Of a stretch of 64,000 nt of DNA, positions 1 through 8,374 are shown in pieces. The notes beneath the pieces were generated by a model. The model was not told the DNA's origin. It worked only from the letters and a program-made list of their open reading frames with translations, and made no database searches. Position 1 is the stretch's first letter. Every line of letters starts with the position of its first letter. The DNA is from Devosia riboflavina (lineage in GTDB: Bacteria > Pseudomonadota > Alphaproteobacteria > Rhizobiales > Devosiaceae), in contig NZ_JQGC01000028.1 of assembly GCF_000743575.1 (NCBI RefSeq), forward strand, positions 1 through 64,000. The letters run 5' to 3'. Made by a program: the position numbers and the translations under genes.

Positions 1-622
1 GGGTCGGCGCCGCGACGGCAGGCGTCGTGGGCTCGGGTTCCGGCGTCGGCTCAGGGGTGGGCTCGGGCGTCGGAGCGGGCGTGGGCGTTGGTTCCGGAGC
101 CGGTTCGGGCTCTGGGGTCGGCTCCGGCGTGGGAGCGGGCTGCGGACGCGTCTGCGGCGTCGGCGGAGTGGGTGTCGGCGTCGGAGCAGGCTGCGGTGCG
201 GGTTCCGGAGCAGGAGCGGGCTCGGGTGCCGGCTCCGGTTCAGGAGCCGGTTCTGGTTCTGGCGTGGGTTCAGGCACCGGCTCGGGCTGCGGCGCAGGTT
301 CAGGGGCAGGCGCTGTTTGCGTCACCGGCTGCGGTGTCGGCACATCGGCAGGCGACGGGGTCGGCTGGTCTTCCTGCGTATTGCCGGTGGGCTGGGCGAG
401 TTCGGCCGGATCGTCGCTTTCGACCACGGACGGCGTATCGGTCTCGACAACGGTCGAGTCGAGCTGACCGGCGCGGATATTGGAATATTCTTCAATCGGC
501 ACGAGATCGACCGAGATCGACGCGGTGACAGGCGTCAGCGGCTCGGTCGATCCCAGATTGATCAAACCAAGCACGATCAGCAACACATGCGCTGAAACTG
601 AAACCGCGACGCCTGTACGCAT
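1..622 (-). CDS. tolA: TolA-like cell envelope protein (N-terminal part, runs off the window)
   Basis: The ATG is at 620-622, nine bases after the tolR stop, and about 207 residues are visible. A short N-terminal segment is followed by one hydrophobic helix (about residues 7-23) that would anchor the protein in the inner membrane. From about residue 85 onward it is a long Pro/Glu/Ala-rich linker of PEP, PTP and PAP units. In the Tol-Pal system TolA spans the periplasm and links the TolQR motor to TolB/Pal at the outer membrane during constriction. Identity rests on position after tolQR, the single anchor and the linker; the C-terminal TolA/TonB domain lies beyond the edge. The linker's strong base bias produces long Gly/Ser-rich antisense reading frames, which are not genes. 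Confidence 0.88.
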   Translation of the reverse strand, partial: MRTGVAVSVSAHVLLIVLGLINLGSTEPLTPVTASISVDLVPIEEYSNIRAGQLDSTVVETDTPSVVESDDPAELAQPTGNTQEDQPTPSPADVPTPQPVTQTAPAPEPAPQPEPVPEPTPEPEPAPEPEPAPEPAPAPEPAPQPAPTPTPTPPTPQTRPQPAPTPEPTPEPEPAPEPTPTPAPTPEPTPEPTPEPEPTTPAVAAPT

Positions 623-630
623 CGGCGGGC

Positions 631-1071
631 CTATTGCTCGCGCTCGGTAACGAGCCCGATCTTGGAATAGCCGGCGGCCGACAAGAGGCCCATGACGCGC
701 ATCACGCTGCCGTAATTGGCGGTCGTGTCGCCGCGCAGGAAAATCCGGTCTTCCGGCGTAGCGAGGCCCGCAACGGTTGTCACGAGATTGGCTTCGTCCA
801 CTGGCGTCTCATCGACGAAGATGGCGCCTTCGGGCGTTACCGCGACGGTGATGGGCTGGGTCTGGCTCGGCATGTCGGCAGCGGCCGATTGCGGCAGGTC
901 GACCGGCACGCCGGCCGTCATCATCGGCGCGGCGACCATGAAGATGATCAGCAGCACCAGCATCACGTCCACCATGGGCGTGATGTTGATTTCGCTCATC
1001 ACCGCTTTCCGGCGACCGCGACGGCGGCGTCCGCCGCCCCCGCCTCCACCGCCTGCTGCTCCCATGCCCAT
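631..1071 (-). CDS. tolR: Tol-Pal motor protein TolR (ExbD family)
   Basis: Proton-driven motor subunit that works with TolQ in the inner membrane. I chose the ATG at 1069-1071, one base after the tolQ stop, giving 146 residues; the frame stays open upstream inside tolQ but that part does not look like TolR. Residues 7-14 are eight glycines, followed by a basic RRRRGRRK patch that should stay in the cytoplasm. The ExbD signature follows ([19 protein letters not shown]) with the proton-carrying Asp at about residue 35 at the start of the single membrane helix. The rest is the periplasmic domain. The glycine run is unusual for TolR in general, though glycine- and arginine-rich N termini occur in alphaproteobacterial homologues. 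Confidence 0.93.
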   Translation of the reverse strand: MGMGAAGGGGGGGGRRRRGRRKAVMSEINITPMVDVMLVLLIIFMVAAPMMTAGVPVDLPQSAAADMPSQTQPITVAVTPEGAIFVDETPVDEANLVTTVAGLATPEDRIFLRGDTTANYGSVMRVMGLLSAAGYSKIGLVTEREQ

Positions 1072-1072
1072 A

Positions 1073-1783
1073 TCAGCGGCTCCGGGCTTCGAGCTGGCGG
1101 CTGAGAATGGTCGAGAACTCGTCGGCAAAGCCTTCAAGGCGCCCGATCATCTTGGCCGAGTCGGCCGAAAGCTTGTTGTAGGCGATAACGGCCGGAATAG
1201 CGGCGACAAGGCCGATGGCGGTCGCGAACAGCGCTTCGGCGATCGGGCCGGCGACAACCGCGAGATTGGTCGAGGACGAAGCCGCGATATTGGTGAAGGC
1301 GTTCATAATGCCCCAGACCGTGCCAAAAAGGCCGATGAAGGGACCGGCCGAACCGACGGTGGCGAGGAAGCCCAGGCGCTTTTCCAAAAATTCGCTTTCG
1401 CGCGAAATGGCGACATCGAGCACCTTGTCGAGGCGCTGCTGCATGCCGACAAAGCTCGCCGCGTTCTGTTCGTGGCTGCGCTTCCACTCCTTCATGGCGG
1501 CGACGAAGACGGCGCCCATGCCACCGGAGGCTTTTTCGGACTGCTGCTTGTAAAGCTCTTCAAGCGACTGGCCGGACCAGAAGGTCTTTTCGAAATTGTT
1601 CATCTCGGCGCTGACGCGGCGATAGGCGATGGTCTTGTCCACAATGATGGCCCAGCACCAGACGGAGGCGCCCAAGAGGCCCAGCATCACCGATTTGACG
1701 ACGATGTCGGCCGCCCAGAACAGTCCCCAAATGGACAGGTCGGCATGTGGAGCGGCCGCTCCCACTGCATCCATGACTTCCAT
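1073..1783 (-). CDS. tolQ: Tol-Pal motor protein TolQ (MotA/TolQ/ExbB channel)
   Basis: 236 residues, the usual TolQ length. There are three hydrophobic segments, near residues 20-48, 135-160 and 170-200. The conserved ExbB/TolQ stretch with FLATVGSAGPFIGLFGTVWG precedes the second helix, and a GPIAEALFATAIGLVAAIPA segment forms the third. TolQ surrounds the TolR dimer and forms the proton channel that energises TolA. It begins the tolQ-tolR-tolA run, with a 1-base gap to tolR and 9 bases to tolA, so the three are almost certainly co-transcribed. A gap of about 190 bases separates it from ybgC, so it may have its own promoter there. Confidence 0.95.
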   Translation of the reverse strand: MEVMDAVGAAAPHADLSIWGLFWAADIVVKSVMLGLLGASVWCWAIIVDKTIAYRRVSAEMNNFEKTFWSGQSLEELYKQQSEKASGGMGAVFVAAMKEWKRSHEQNAASFVGMQQRLDKVLDVAISRESEFLEKRLGFLATVGSAGPFIGLFGTVWGIMNAFTNIAASSSTNLAVVAGPIAEALFATAIGLVAAIPAVIAYNKLSADSAKMIGRLEGFADEFSTILSRQLEARSR

Positions 1784-1970
1784 GAAGTGATCCTTTCGGC
1801 CCGGCCCAAGCGCCCGGCCCCATGCTTTGGTCGATGGGGGCGGAATCTGTCAAAATTAAGAGAAATGCCCTGCAAACCGGGCCTCTCGGCCCGCCCCATA
1901 GCGCAATCGCTCCTTTGACTCGATTATGGTGACCAAGTGGTTAACAAAGCGATTCCCCAAGCGCTCGCGC

Positions 1971-2369
1971 TCAAGTTTCGCCTTGCAACAGGGCCCGCAA
2001 CCCAGCCGGTAGCCGCACAGGCCCGCCTGTCGTCTTGATGGCCACGACCAGAACGCGGGCCTTCGTCAGCACCGCATCTTCACGCAGAATTGTCTGTTCG
2101 AGCACGAGGCGAACCGGCGTCGCCTCGGCAACTCTGGTCTCGACGCTAAGAAGATCGTCAATCCTCGCGGCGCCGAGAAAGTCGATCTCCATCTTGCGCA
2201 CGGCAAAGGCAATGCCGTCTTCGATCAGCTCGAAATGATGAATACCGAGATCGCGCAGAAATTCGGTGCGGCCCCGCTCGAAGAATTTAAGGTATGCCGC
2301 ATGATAGACATAACCGGAAAAGTCAGTGTCTTCGTAATAGATGCGGACGGGAAATTTATGCGTGCTCAT
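1971..2369 (-). CDS. ybgC: Tol-Pal-associated acyl-CoA thioesterase YbgC (hot-dog fold)
   Basis: 132 residues, full length for YbgC/4HBT thioesterases. The N terminus carries the family signature YYEDTDFSGYVYHAAYLKFFE, with the catalytic Asp in the EDTD element at about residues 13-16, then ERGRTEFLR. The family hydrolyses short or long acyl-CoA thioesters and is thought to link phospholipid metabolism to Tol-Pal. Its start overlaps the stop of the upstream NUDIX gene by four bases (2366-2369), so it belongs to the chain that runs from ruvC. Its place just ahead of tolQ is the standard proteobacterial order and supports the name. Confidence 0.94.
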   Translation of the reverse strand: MSTHKFPVRIYYEDTDFSGYVYHAAYLKFFERGRTEFLRDLGIHHFELIEDGIAFAVRKMEIDFLGAARIDDLLSVETRVAEATPVRLVLEQTILREDAVLTKARVLVVAIKTTGGPVRLPAGLRALLQGET

Positions 2370-2863
2370 GCGCCGCGCTCGTCATGGATCACATGGGCGT
2401 GGGTTTTTGGCAGATCGCGGAGGAAATTTGGCAACCAGCGCGGCAGCAGGTTGAATTTTTCCAGACCGTCGCCGGCCAGCGGCACCCAGTGGAATTGCAG
2501 GTCATGGCCTTCATCCTGCCGTTCGAGCCAGGGCGAATTGCCATTCGGCCCCTGCCCCAACAGCGTCACGACATAGAAAAAACCAAGCTCGTGAAAATCC
2601 TCGCCTTCACGGCGATAAAAGCTTTCCGAGGTCGCAACCATCGGACCGATTTCGGCCGGCAGGGCGATTTCTTCAGCGATTTCTCGCTTCAAACTTAGAA
2701 GACTATCCTCGCCCAGCTCGACGCGGCCACCGGGCAGCATGGCATAGTCGTCATCGTCCTCCCGGCAGATCAGCAGGTGACCGTCGGCGATGATGATTCC
2801 CGCGACACGAAAATTGAAGCGGCCTTCCTTCATGGGAAAGCTCAGGACATGGCGAGCGGTCAC
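2366..2863 (-). CDS. NUDIX hydrolase
   Basis: 165 residues. The Nudix box is seen from Gly46 to Leu68: G46-x5-E52-x7-R60-E61-I-A-E64-E65-I-A-L, so the metal-binding RE..EE core is intact while the usual last Gly is Ala67. The family cleaves nucleoside diphosphates linked to another moiety; the substrate cannot be predicted. It overlaps ybgC downstream and the metallophosphoesterase gene upstream by four bases each (2366-2369 and 2860-2863), so translation is probably coupled along the chain. The C-terminal third (from about residue 120) follows no motif I know. It is not MutT itself; a better MutT candidate lies at 48770. Confidence 0.88.
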   Translation of the reverse strand: MTARHVLSFPMKEGRFNFRVAGIIIADGHLLICREDDDDYAMLPGGRVELGEDSLLSLKREIAEEIALPAEIGPMVATSESFYRREGEDFHELGFFYVVTLLGQGPNGNSPWLERQDEGHDLQFHWVPLAGDGLEKFNLLPRWLPNFLRDLPKTHAHVIHDERGA

Positions 2864-3714
2864 GCTTGACCTCCAAGCTCAATGAGAAGGATTTCGGGCG
2901 CCGCATCGAAACGCAGCGGCAGGCCGGAATGGCCGAGACCCGCACCGACGATGAGATGCCTGGTGTTTTCAACGATATGGCCATGGAGATAGCGCCGGCC
3001 ATAGCGTGATGGCACGACCGGAGCAAATCCGAAGAACCGGATTTGCCCACGATGGACATGACCCGAGAGGGTCAGCGCGACGCGGTTAGGGACTTTCGGG
3101 AAAATATCGGGCTCATGGGCCATGAGGATGATGGGGCCATCGTCCGTTACCTTGCCCAGCGTGCCATCGAGATCGGCCAAAGGCGTGCCGTCTTCGAATT
3201 CCGTGCATTGATCGCCGAGACCAGCGAGCCAGAAGTTTTTACCGTTCCAGATCAATGGGATAGCGTCATTGATGTGGACGGGAATGCCCACCTTTTCGAG
3301 AGCCGCCTTTGCCCCAGGCTCGGTCAGAAAACGGTGCCGCTTCTCGATGAGGCGGGGATAGTCATGATTGCCGAGCACGGCGTGAACGCCGAGCGACGCC
3401 TTCAGGCGCGCCAGGCCGCGGGCCCAATCGTCGCGCGGGACCGGCCGGCTGAAGTGTGGACCATCGTCGAAATCACCCACCAGCAGGATGATATCGGGCT
3501 CTAGCGCATTGGTCTTTTCGACAATCCCGTCAAGGGCTTGTAGCCCGATCCACGGCTCAGAAAAATGAAAATCGCTGAGCATGGCGATGCGCAGTTTCAG
3601 GTCCTGCGGCCAGTTGGGTGGCCGGGGCGCATAGCGACGGACGATGATATCATCGCCGCCGATCCAGCTATGGGCACCGAAAAGACTAAAAAGGCGCTGC
3701 AGGAGTGGCGCCAT
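2860..3714 (-). CDS. Metallophosphoesterase (YkuE/YaeI-like)
   Basis: 284 residues of the calcineurin-like phosphoesterase fold. Metal-binding motifs appear in order: D48-F-H50, GDFDDG near residue 80, GNHDY near 115, and GHVHRGQ near 220. YkuE/YaeI-type enzymes act at the membrane on UDP-diacylglucosamine-like or other phosphodiesters; an N-terminal basic segment fits peripheral membrane contact, and no clear signal peptide is present. The start codon lies two bases after the ruvB stop and the stop overlaps the NUDIX start. It is therefore part of the ruv-tol transcription chain, but nothing in the sequence links it to recombination. The exact substrate is unknown. Confidence 0.87.
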   Translation of the reverse strand: MAPLLQRLFSLFGAHSWIGGDDIIVRRYAPRPPNWPQDLKLRIAMLSDFHFSEPWIGLQALDGIVEKTNALEPDIILLVGDFDDGPHFSRPVPRDDWARGLARLKASLGVHAVLGNHDYPRLIEKRHRFLTEPGAKAALEKVGIPVHINDAIPLIWNGKNFWLAGLGDQCTEFEDGTPLADLDGTLGKVTDDGPIILMAHEPDIFPKVPNRVALTLSGHVHRGQIRFFGFAPVVPSRYGRRYLHGHIVENTRHLIVGAGLGHSGLPLRFDAAPEILLIELGGQA

Positions 3715-3716
3715 GC

Positions 3717-4760
3717 TCAGTCCTCGTCTCCGGCTTCCTCGAAGAGGCTGGCCTGCATGCCGACAAAGCCCTGCGGCACGGTTTTTCCCAAGTGCTGGAA
3801 GGCGATAGCGGTGAGCATGCGGCCGCGCGGGGTGCGCTGGATAAAGCCCTGTTGCAGCAAATAGGGCTCGACGATTTCCTCGATGGCATCGCGCGGCTCG
3901 CTCAATGCCGCGGCGATGGTTTCGATGCCGACCGGGCCGCCATTGTAGAAATCGGCGATGGTGGTGAGGTAGCGGCGGTCCAATTGATCGAGCCCGCGTG
4001 CGTCAACATCGAGGCGCAAGAGAGCCTTATCGGCTAGCACACTGTTCACTTCTGACGCCCCATCGACGAGGGCAAAGTCAATGACGCGTCGCAGCAGGCG
4101 GCCAGCAATGCGCGGGGTGCCGCGTGAACGCCGCGCGATCTCCAGAGCGCCGTCGGGCGACATGGGCGTACCCATGAGGCGGGCGCCGCGGGTAACGATC
4201 TGGACCAATTCCTGCGGGGTATAAAAATTGAGCCGGACGGGAATGCCGAAGCGATCGCGCAGCGGCGTGGTGAGAAGGCCCGCGCGGGTGGTGGCGCCGA
4301 CGAGGGTGAATTTGGCGAGATCGATACGCACTGAGCGGGCGGCAGGACCTTCGCCGATGATGAGGTCGAGCTGAAAATCCTCCATCGCGGGATAGAGGAC
4401 TTCTTCGATCGCCGGATTGAGGCGGTGGATTTCGTCGATGAAGAGCACATCGCGCTCTTCGAGATTAGTCAGGAGCGCGGCGAGATCGCCGGCCTTGGCG
4501 ATGACCGGGCCGGAGGTGGCGCGGAAACCGACGCCGAGTTCCTTGGCGATGATCTGGGCGAGCGTGGTTTTGCCCAGACCCGGCGGGCCGACGAAAAGCA
4601 CGTGATCGAGCGCCGAGCCGCGCTTCTTGGCGGCTTCGATGAAGACCTCGAGATTGGCCCGCGCATCGGCCTGGCCGACGAAATCGGAAAAGCCGGACGG
4701 ACGCAGGGAAACGTCGAGATTGTCGTCGCGGCCAGCGGCGGGGGAAGTAAAGTCGGTCAC
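3717..4760 (-). CDS. ruvB: Holliday junction branch migration ATPase RuvB
   Basis: 347 residues. Walker [10 protein letters not shown] is at about residues 58-66, Walker B LFIDEIHR at 106-113, a sensor GATTRAGLL near 151, and a C-terminal winged helix ending EEAGDED. RuvB hexamers drive branch migration on RuvA-bound Holliday junctions. I chose the GTG at 4758-4760, because homology begins a few residues downstream and upstream codons are frame-shifted vapC sequence. That GTG overlaps the vapC TGA as GTGA (4757-4760), so ruvB initiation is probably coupled to vapC translation. In most relatives ruvB follows ruvA directly; here vapBC lies between. No promoter of its own is visible. Confidence 0.97.
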   Translation of the reverse strand: MTDFTSPAAGRDDNLDVSLRPSGFSDFVGQADARANLEVFIEAAKKRGSALDHVLFVGPPGLGKTTLAQIIAKELGVGFRATSGPVIAKAGDLAALLTNLEERDVLFIDEIHRLNPAIEEVLYPAMEDFQLDLIIGEGPAARSVRIDLAKFTLVGATTRAGLLTTPLRDRFGIPVRLNFYTPQELVQIVTRGARLMGTPMSPDGALEIARRSRGTPRIAGRLLRRVIDFALVDGASEVNSVLADKALLRLDVDARGLDQLDRRYLTTIADFYNGGPVGIETIAAALSEPRDAIEEIVEPYLLQQGFIQRTPRGRMLTAIAFQHLGKTVPQGFVGMQASLFEEAGDED

Positions 4761-5155
4761 GCGAGCAGTTCCATTCCGGAGATGCGTTTGGCGGCATCTT
4801 TGTCGAAGGTCATGATTTTCGCGCACCCCTCTTGAGCAGCTATTGCCGAGATGATCGCATCCGCAATGTCTGCCCCGGTCCGCTCCGCCAGGTAGACAGC
4901 AGCCTTGATCATCTCTTCGTCTTCGATCGCCAGATTGGCGCTCATGAAAAGCCCGTCCAGTGCGGCACGAACGGCGTCGACCGGATACTCGTATCGAGCT
5001 GTCAGCAGCCAAACGAGTTCGATGATGACCTCCCGGCCCACGAAAATCGGATCGGTGCTGTCGTGCTGCGCGATCAAGTGCTGAGCGGCACGCGCTTGCT
5101 TTTCATCGTCACCAACCAGCAGACGAGCGAGGACATTGGTATCGAGAGCAATCAC
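4757..5155 (-). CDS. vapC: Type II toxin VapC, PIN-domain ribonuclease
   Basis: 132 residues, usual VapC size. The PIN acidic centre is complete: Asp5 in MIALDTNVL, Glu46 in REVIIELVW, Asp96 and Asp99 in GADIADAII, and Asp118 in TFDKDA. These residues hold Mg2+ for RNA cleavage; known VapC targets are initiator tRNA or 23S rRNA, but this target is not predictable. It follows vapB with a 4-base overlap (5152-5155), the normal antitoxin-then-toxin order. Its TGA overlaps the ruvB GTG. Placement inside the ruv operon is unusual; there are no flanking insertion sequences or duplicated target sites I can see. Confidence 0.92.
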   Translation of the reverse strand: MIALDTNVLARLLVGDDEKQARAAQHLIAQHDSTDPIFVGREVIIELVWLLTARYEYPVDAVRAALDGLFMSANLAIEDEEMIKAAVYLAERTGADIADAIISAIAAQEGCAKIMTFDKDAAKRISGMELLA

Positions 5156-5442
5156 CGTCGCGTCTTTCGCTCGTATCGCTCGGCAACAGCCTCGCCTATC
5201 GCCTTGTCCATGTCCTCGATCGTCAGATGCACGCCGCTTGGCGGCGGCCCCAGAAAGCCAGCCAAATCGGCTGCATTCAGGGTCTTGGCCACAACGCGGA
5301 TGGCGCCATTTTCCAAAATCCAGGTGAGGGGCGTCCCGTCCTTTATGCCGACGGCATCCCTCAAGGGTTTTGGAATGGTCGTCTGCCCCTTGCTGGTAGC
5401 AATAGAACGCCCCACCAGCTTCTGCTGAGAATTCATGGCCAA
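5152..5442 (-). CDS. vapB: Antitoxin VapB, AbrB/SpoVT-type DNA-binding protein
   Basis: 96 residues from ATG at 5440-5442 (a second in-frame ATG at 5434-5436 is also possible). The AbrB swapped-hairpin signature is seen near residues 12-45: SIATSKGQTTIPKPLRDAVG followed by DGTPLTWILENGAIRV. The Arg/Lys-rich C terminus (residues 80-96) would wrap the toxin. VapB neutralises VapC and, with it, represses the operon. A perfect 8-base inverted repeat (5451-5478) just upstream is the likely operator. The gene starts 56 bases after ruvA. Confidence 0.91.
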   Translation of the reverse strand: MAMNSQQKLVGRSIATSKGQTTIPKPLRDAVGIKDGTPLTWILENGAIRVVAKTLNAADLAGFLGPPPSGVHLTIEDMDKAIGEAVAERYERKTRR

Positions 5443-5450
5443 TCCTCGGA

Positions 5451-5478
5451 TTCCTTACCCGGACAAAATAGTAAGGAA
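5451..5478 (-). promoter_or_regulatory. Candidate vapBC operator (inverted repeat)
   Basis: TTCCTTAC (5451-5458) and GTAAGGAA (5471-5478) are perfect 8-base arms separated by 12 bases, in the 56-base gap between ruvA and vapB. On the minus strand a TACTAT -10-like element overlaps the first arm. AbrB-type antitoxins bind such palindromes in their own promoters, so this looks like the autoregulatory site that gives vapBC, and with it ruvB, an internal promoter. Inferred, not proven. Confidence 0.6.
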
Positions 5479-5498
5479 AAGGATCAAAAACAAGGCGA

Positions 5499-6116
5499 CT
5501 ATTGGCTCAATTCCCTGAGCCCAAGGCGAATGAGCTTTTCCGTGGCCGTGTCCTCACCCTCTTTGGCCACCACCCGCGCCAGCGCGGCCGAAGCCTGGGC
5601 GCTGGAATAGCCGAGATTGGTGAGGGCGGAGACGGCGTCGGCGACATTGGACTTGGCGACGCCTTCGCCCAAAGCCGTCTGCAGGCCCAGCGTGCCGGCG
5701 TCGATGCCGCCGATGGCCGGAACCTTGCCTTTGAGTTCGGTGACGATGCGCACGGCCAGTTTCGGGCCGACGCCATTGGCGCGGCCGACCATGGCCTTGT
5801 CCTGGAGGGCAATGGCGCTCGAAAGCTCGGAAGGCGAGAGCACGGAGAGAATGGCGAGCGCCACGCGGGCGCCGACCCCCTGCACGGTGGTCAGCAGCAG
5901 GAACCAGGATTTTTCCGCTTCGCTGGCAAAGCCGAAGAGACGGATCAAGTCTTCGCGCAAAATGGTCTCGATGAAGACCACCGTGGCCTCGCCGACGCGC
6001 GGCAGGGATTGCAGCGTGCGGGTGGAGCAATGCACCTCGTAGCAGACGCCGCCGCAATCGATGAGAACCCAATCGTCCCCAAAACTATCGACCAGGCCCT
6101 TGAGCTTGCCGATCAT
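5499..6116 (-). CDS. ruvA: Holliday junction binding protein RuvA
   Basis: 205 residues, normal length. The N-terminal OB-fold domain starts [20 protein letters not shown], followed by the tandem helix-hairpin-helix region around residues 70-130 ([17 protein letters not shown] and [18 protein letters not shown]). The C-terminal three-helix domain (from about residue 155) contacts RuvB and contains [15 protein letters not shown]. RuvA tetramers hold the junction and load RuvB. The start overlaps the ruvC stop by four bases (6113-6116). The next gene downstream is vapB rather than ruvB. Confidence 0.97.
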   Translation of the reverse strand: MIGKLKGLVDSFGDDWVLIDCGGVCYEVHCSTRTLQSLPRVGEATVVFIETILREDLIRLFGFASEAEKSWFLLLTTVQGVGARVALAILSVLSPSELSSAIALQDKAMVGRANGVGPKLAVRIVTELKGKVPAIGGIDAGTLGLQTALGEGVAKSNVADAVSALTNLGYSSAQASAALARVVAKEGEDTATEKLIRLGLRELSQ

Positions 6117-6625
6117 AGAAGCGCTCCCATGCGACGTGCGGAAACCCGATGATGGGCGTGGCAGATGGCGACGGCCAGAGCGTCCGAAGCGTCGGCGCCC
6201 TTGAAATTGGCCGTCGGCAGCAAGGTGCGCACCATCAACTCCACCTGTTTCTTTTCCGCGTGACCGGTACCGACCACGGATTTCTTGACGAGATTGGTGG
6301 CATATTCGGCAACGAACAGCCCATGTTGGGCCGGGGTGACGAGCGCCACGCCGCGCGCCTGGCCCAGGATCAGTGCCGAACGGGCGCCGGCATTGACGAA
6401 GGTTTCTTCGACCGCCGCTTCCTCGGGCTGGTGCTGGGTCAGCACTTCCTTGAGGCCGGCAGCCAGCATGGCGAGGCGATCGGCCAGCATGCCATCGATC
6501 GGCGGGGTCACCGTTCCGGCCGCCACGAAGCTCAGCCGATTGTCGAGCGCATCGACAATGCCCCAGCCACAGCGGCGCAGCCCCGGGTCGATGCCAATGA
6601 TTCGAACACTCTTGCTCATGGCCAT
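6113..6625 (-). CDS. ruvC: Crossover junction endodeoxyribonuclease RuvC
   Basis: 170 residues. RNase-H-like catalytic motifs are visible: [12 protein letters not shown] near residue 11 with the first Asp, [10 protein letters not shown] with the Glu, and a final [15 protein letters not shown] segment carrying the last acidic pair and His. RuvC cuts Holliday junctions symmetrically after RuvAB has moved them. It is first in the ruv chain. Either ATG at 6625 or the one two codons later could be used. A LexA-like direct repeat lies about 40 bases upstream, so SOS control of the operon is plausible. Confidence 0.97.
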   Translation of the reverse strand: MAMSKSVRIIGIDPGLRRCGWGIVDALDNRLSFVAAGTVTPPIDGMLADRLAMLAAGLKEVLTQHQPEEAAVEETFVNAGARSALILGQARGVALVTPAQHGLFVAEYATNLVKKSVVGTGHAEKKQVELMVRTLLPTANFKGADASDALAVAICHAHHRVSARRMGALL

Positions 6626-6663
6626 CCTTCTAGCAGTTTCAGCGAACCTACCAAGGCCCTAGT

Positions 6664-6678
6664 GAACAAAACAGAAAC
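6664..6678 (-). promoter_or_regulatory. Candidate LexA (SOS) box upstream of ruvC
   Basis: Read on the minus strand, the site is GTTT-N7-GTTC; on the plus strand GAAC-N7-AAAC. The alphaproteobacterial LexA consensus is the direct repeat GTTC-N7-GTTC, so one half differs by one base. It lies 39 bases before the ruvC start, in the 162-base divergent gap with the first diguanylate cyclase. The gene it serves makes SOS control sensible, but the imperfect half-site keeps confidence moderate. Confidence 0.5.
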
Positions 6679-6787
6679 TTCAGGATACCAAGAAGCTGTG
6701 ATAGCTCAAAATTTACTCATTGGAGAAACGGGGAATTCAGAAACGGGGTCCTAGTGTCGGTGAGGGACGCAGGGACACTGATTCACG

Positions 6788-7531
6788 ATGACGGGGCTAG
6801 CAACGGCGCTACCGAAGCAGGCGTGGCTTTGGATTTTCCGTAAGACATTTCTGATGATGGGGCTTTCGGTCGTTATCTCCGTGATAGCGACCGTGGTTTT
6901 CATGGCGACCTTTTCTGCCGGCGTGAACATGCCCGGCCTGCTCATTTCCATCGTCATGCCGATCTGCCTCGGCGGGCCGATGATCCTGACCTTTGCCATC
7001 GGCACCGAGCGCATGCGCCATGCCAATGCGCAACTGACCCGGCTCGCCACCATCGACGGCCTTACCAATATTCTCAACCGCCGCGCCTTTTCGGCAGCCG
7101 TCGAAAAATACTGCACCGCGCCGCACCGCCGTGGCGTGCTGCTGGTGATCGATGCCGACCACTTCAAATCCGTCAATGATCGCTTCGGCCATGACCACGG
7201 CGACGAAGCACTGCGCGACATTGCCCATGCCCTGAGCCTGACTATTCCCCAGCCCGGTCTTGTCGGGCGCCTGGGCGGCGAGGAATTTGGCATCTACCTG
7301 CCCGATATGGATCTCGCCGGCGCCGAAGGCATAGCCAACGAGGTACGTCGGGCCGTTGCCGATATCGATTTTACGCCCGAGGGCGTCGCCTGCCCGCTTT
7401 CCGTCAGCATCGGAGGCGCGGCGCACGAAAAGCCCATTGCGTTCAGAGCCCTTTATCGAGAGGCCGACGCACGTCTCTATAGCGCCAAACAGAGTGGCCG
7501 CGATCGCGTCGCCCTGCCCCAGGCGGCCTGA
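6788..7531 (+). CDS. Membrane-bound diguanylate cyclase (GGEEF), no I-site
   Basis: 247 residues. Two hydrophobic helices (about 21-42 and 50-71) precede a GGDEF domain from about residue 85 (LATIDGLTNILNRRAF), with the active-site loop GGEEF at about 163-167. The enzyme should make cyclic di-GMP from two GTP. The product-inhibition RxxD motif that normally sits five residues before GGEEF is replaced by Pro-Gln-Pro-Gly, so feedback inhibition is probably lost. There is no recognisable periplasmic sensor domain between the helices. A second, similar protein follows after 59 bases, suggesting tandem duplication. It is divergent from ruvC. Confidence 0.92.
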   Translation: MTGLATALPKQAWLWIFRKTFLMMGLSVVISVIATVVFMATFSAGVNMPGLLISIVMPICLGGPMILTFAIGTERMRHANAQLTRLATIDGLTNILNRRAFSAAVEKYCTAPHRRGVLLVIDADHFKSVNDRFGHDHGDEALRDIAHALSLTIPQPGLVGRLGGEEFGIYLPDMDLAGAEGIANEVRRAVADIDFTPEGVACPLSVSIGGAAHEKPIAFRALYREADARLYSAKQSGRDRVALPQAA

Positions 7532-7590
7532 GGGTCGCCTTTCTCTTTATTTCTTCCGGTCACCGATCAAGAACCAAGGGGGTTGTCAGC

Positions 7591-8373
7591 ATGATGTCAC
7601 CGCGCGCGGTCAACGGTTTGCAAAGCTGGTCCAGCGTTGCCCGCTGGACCCTCTTTGGTCCCTTGGCCTGCGTCGTCGTCGCGCTGATCTATAATGCGGT
7701 GACCTTTGCCGATCTCGGCCCCGCGGCGCTGCACCGGGCCATGCTTTCGGCCATGGTGTTGCCGCTGCTGCTGGCCGTGCCGCTATTTTTCTTTCTCTCG
7801 ATGCGCATCCGCTCGCTCGCCATCATGAACCGGCGGCTCGGCCTCGTCGCGCGCACCGACAGCCTGACCGCCTGCCTCAATCGCGGTGCCTTCACCGCCA
7901 AGGTGGAGACCCACCTTTCGAGCAGTGTCGGGCCGCAGACCGGCGCGCTGCTCATCATCGACGCCGACAACTTTAAGGCCATCAATGACCTGCATGGCCA
8001 CGATGCGGGCGACGAAGCCCTGACCATATTGGCGCGCTCCATCCGCTCGGTCTTGCGCGCCGGCGACCTTATCGGGCGCATGGGTGGGGAAGAGTTCGGC
8101 GTTTTCCTGCCCGGTGTCGACCAGGACAATGCCGAAGAGATGGCCGAGCGCGTGCGGCGGGCCGTGCAACTGGCCCAGTTTTCGCCGCGCGGCCAGGCCT
8201 ATGCGCTGACCGTAAGCATTGGCGGCGCGGTCTTCGATGGGATGACCAATTTCACCGAGCTGTTCCATATTGCCGACCAGCGGCTTTACGGCGCCAAGCA
8301 TTCGGGGCGCAACCAGGCGGCAATCGTGCATACGCTCGATCAGCCGCCGGTGGATTTTAGGAGATCGGCGTGA
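7591..8373 (+). CDS. Membrane-bound diguanylate cyclase (GGEEF) with I-site
   Basis: 260 residues, same plan as the gene before it: two membrane helices (about 21-42 and 50-72), then a GGDEF domain starting LVARTDSLTACLNRGAF with GGEEF at about 165-169. Unlike its neighbour it keeps an RxxD inhibitory site (Arg-Ala-Gly-Asp, about 156-159). The product is cyclic di-GMP, which controls the switch between motile and attached growth. The alternative ATG at codon 2 cannot be excluded. A hairpin with a short T tract follows the stop, so the pair probably ends transcription here. Confidence 0.92.
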   Translation: MMSPRAVNGLQSWSSVARWTLFGPLACVVVALIYNAVTFADLGPAALHRAMLSAMVLPLLLAVPLFFFLSMRIRSLAIMNRRLGLVARTDSLTACLNRGAFTAKVETHLSSSVGPQTGALLIIDADNFKAINDLHGHDAGDEALTILARSIRSVLRAGDLIGRMGGEEFGVFLPGVDQDNAEEMAERVRRAVQLAQFSPRGQAYALTVSIGGAVFDGMTNFTELFHIADQRLYGAKHSGRNQAAIVHTLDQPPVDFRRSA

Positions 8374-8374
8374 A

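Noticed and set aside
27..595. Glycine/serine-rich and other plus-strand ORFs over the start of the window
   Set aside because: They are antisense to the proline/glutamate-rich TolA linker, whose base bias keeps several frames open.
716..1918. 400-residue plus-strand ORF across tolQ/tolR
   Set aside because: It is antisense to well-recognised genes and has no family features.
4761..5012. N-terminal extension of ruvB
   Set aside because: The extension is vapC sequence read in another frame; RuvB homology starts at the GTG overlapping the vapC stop.
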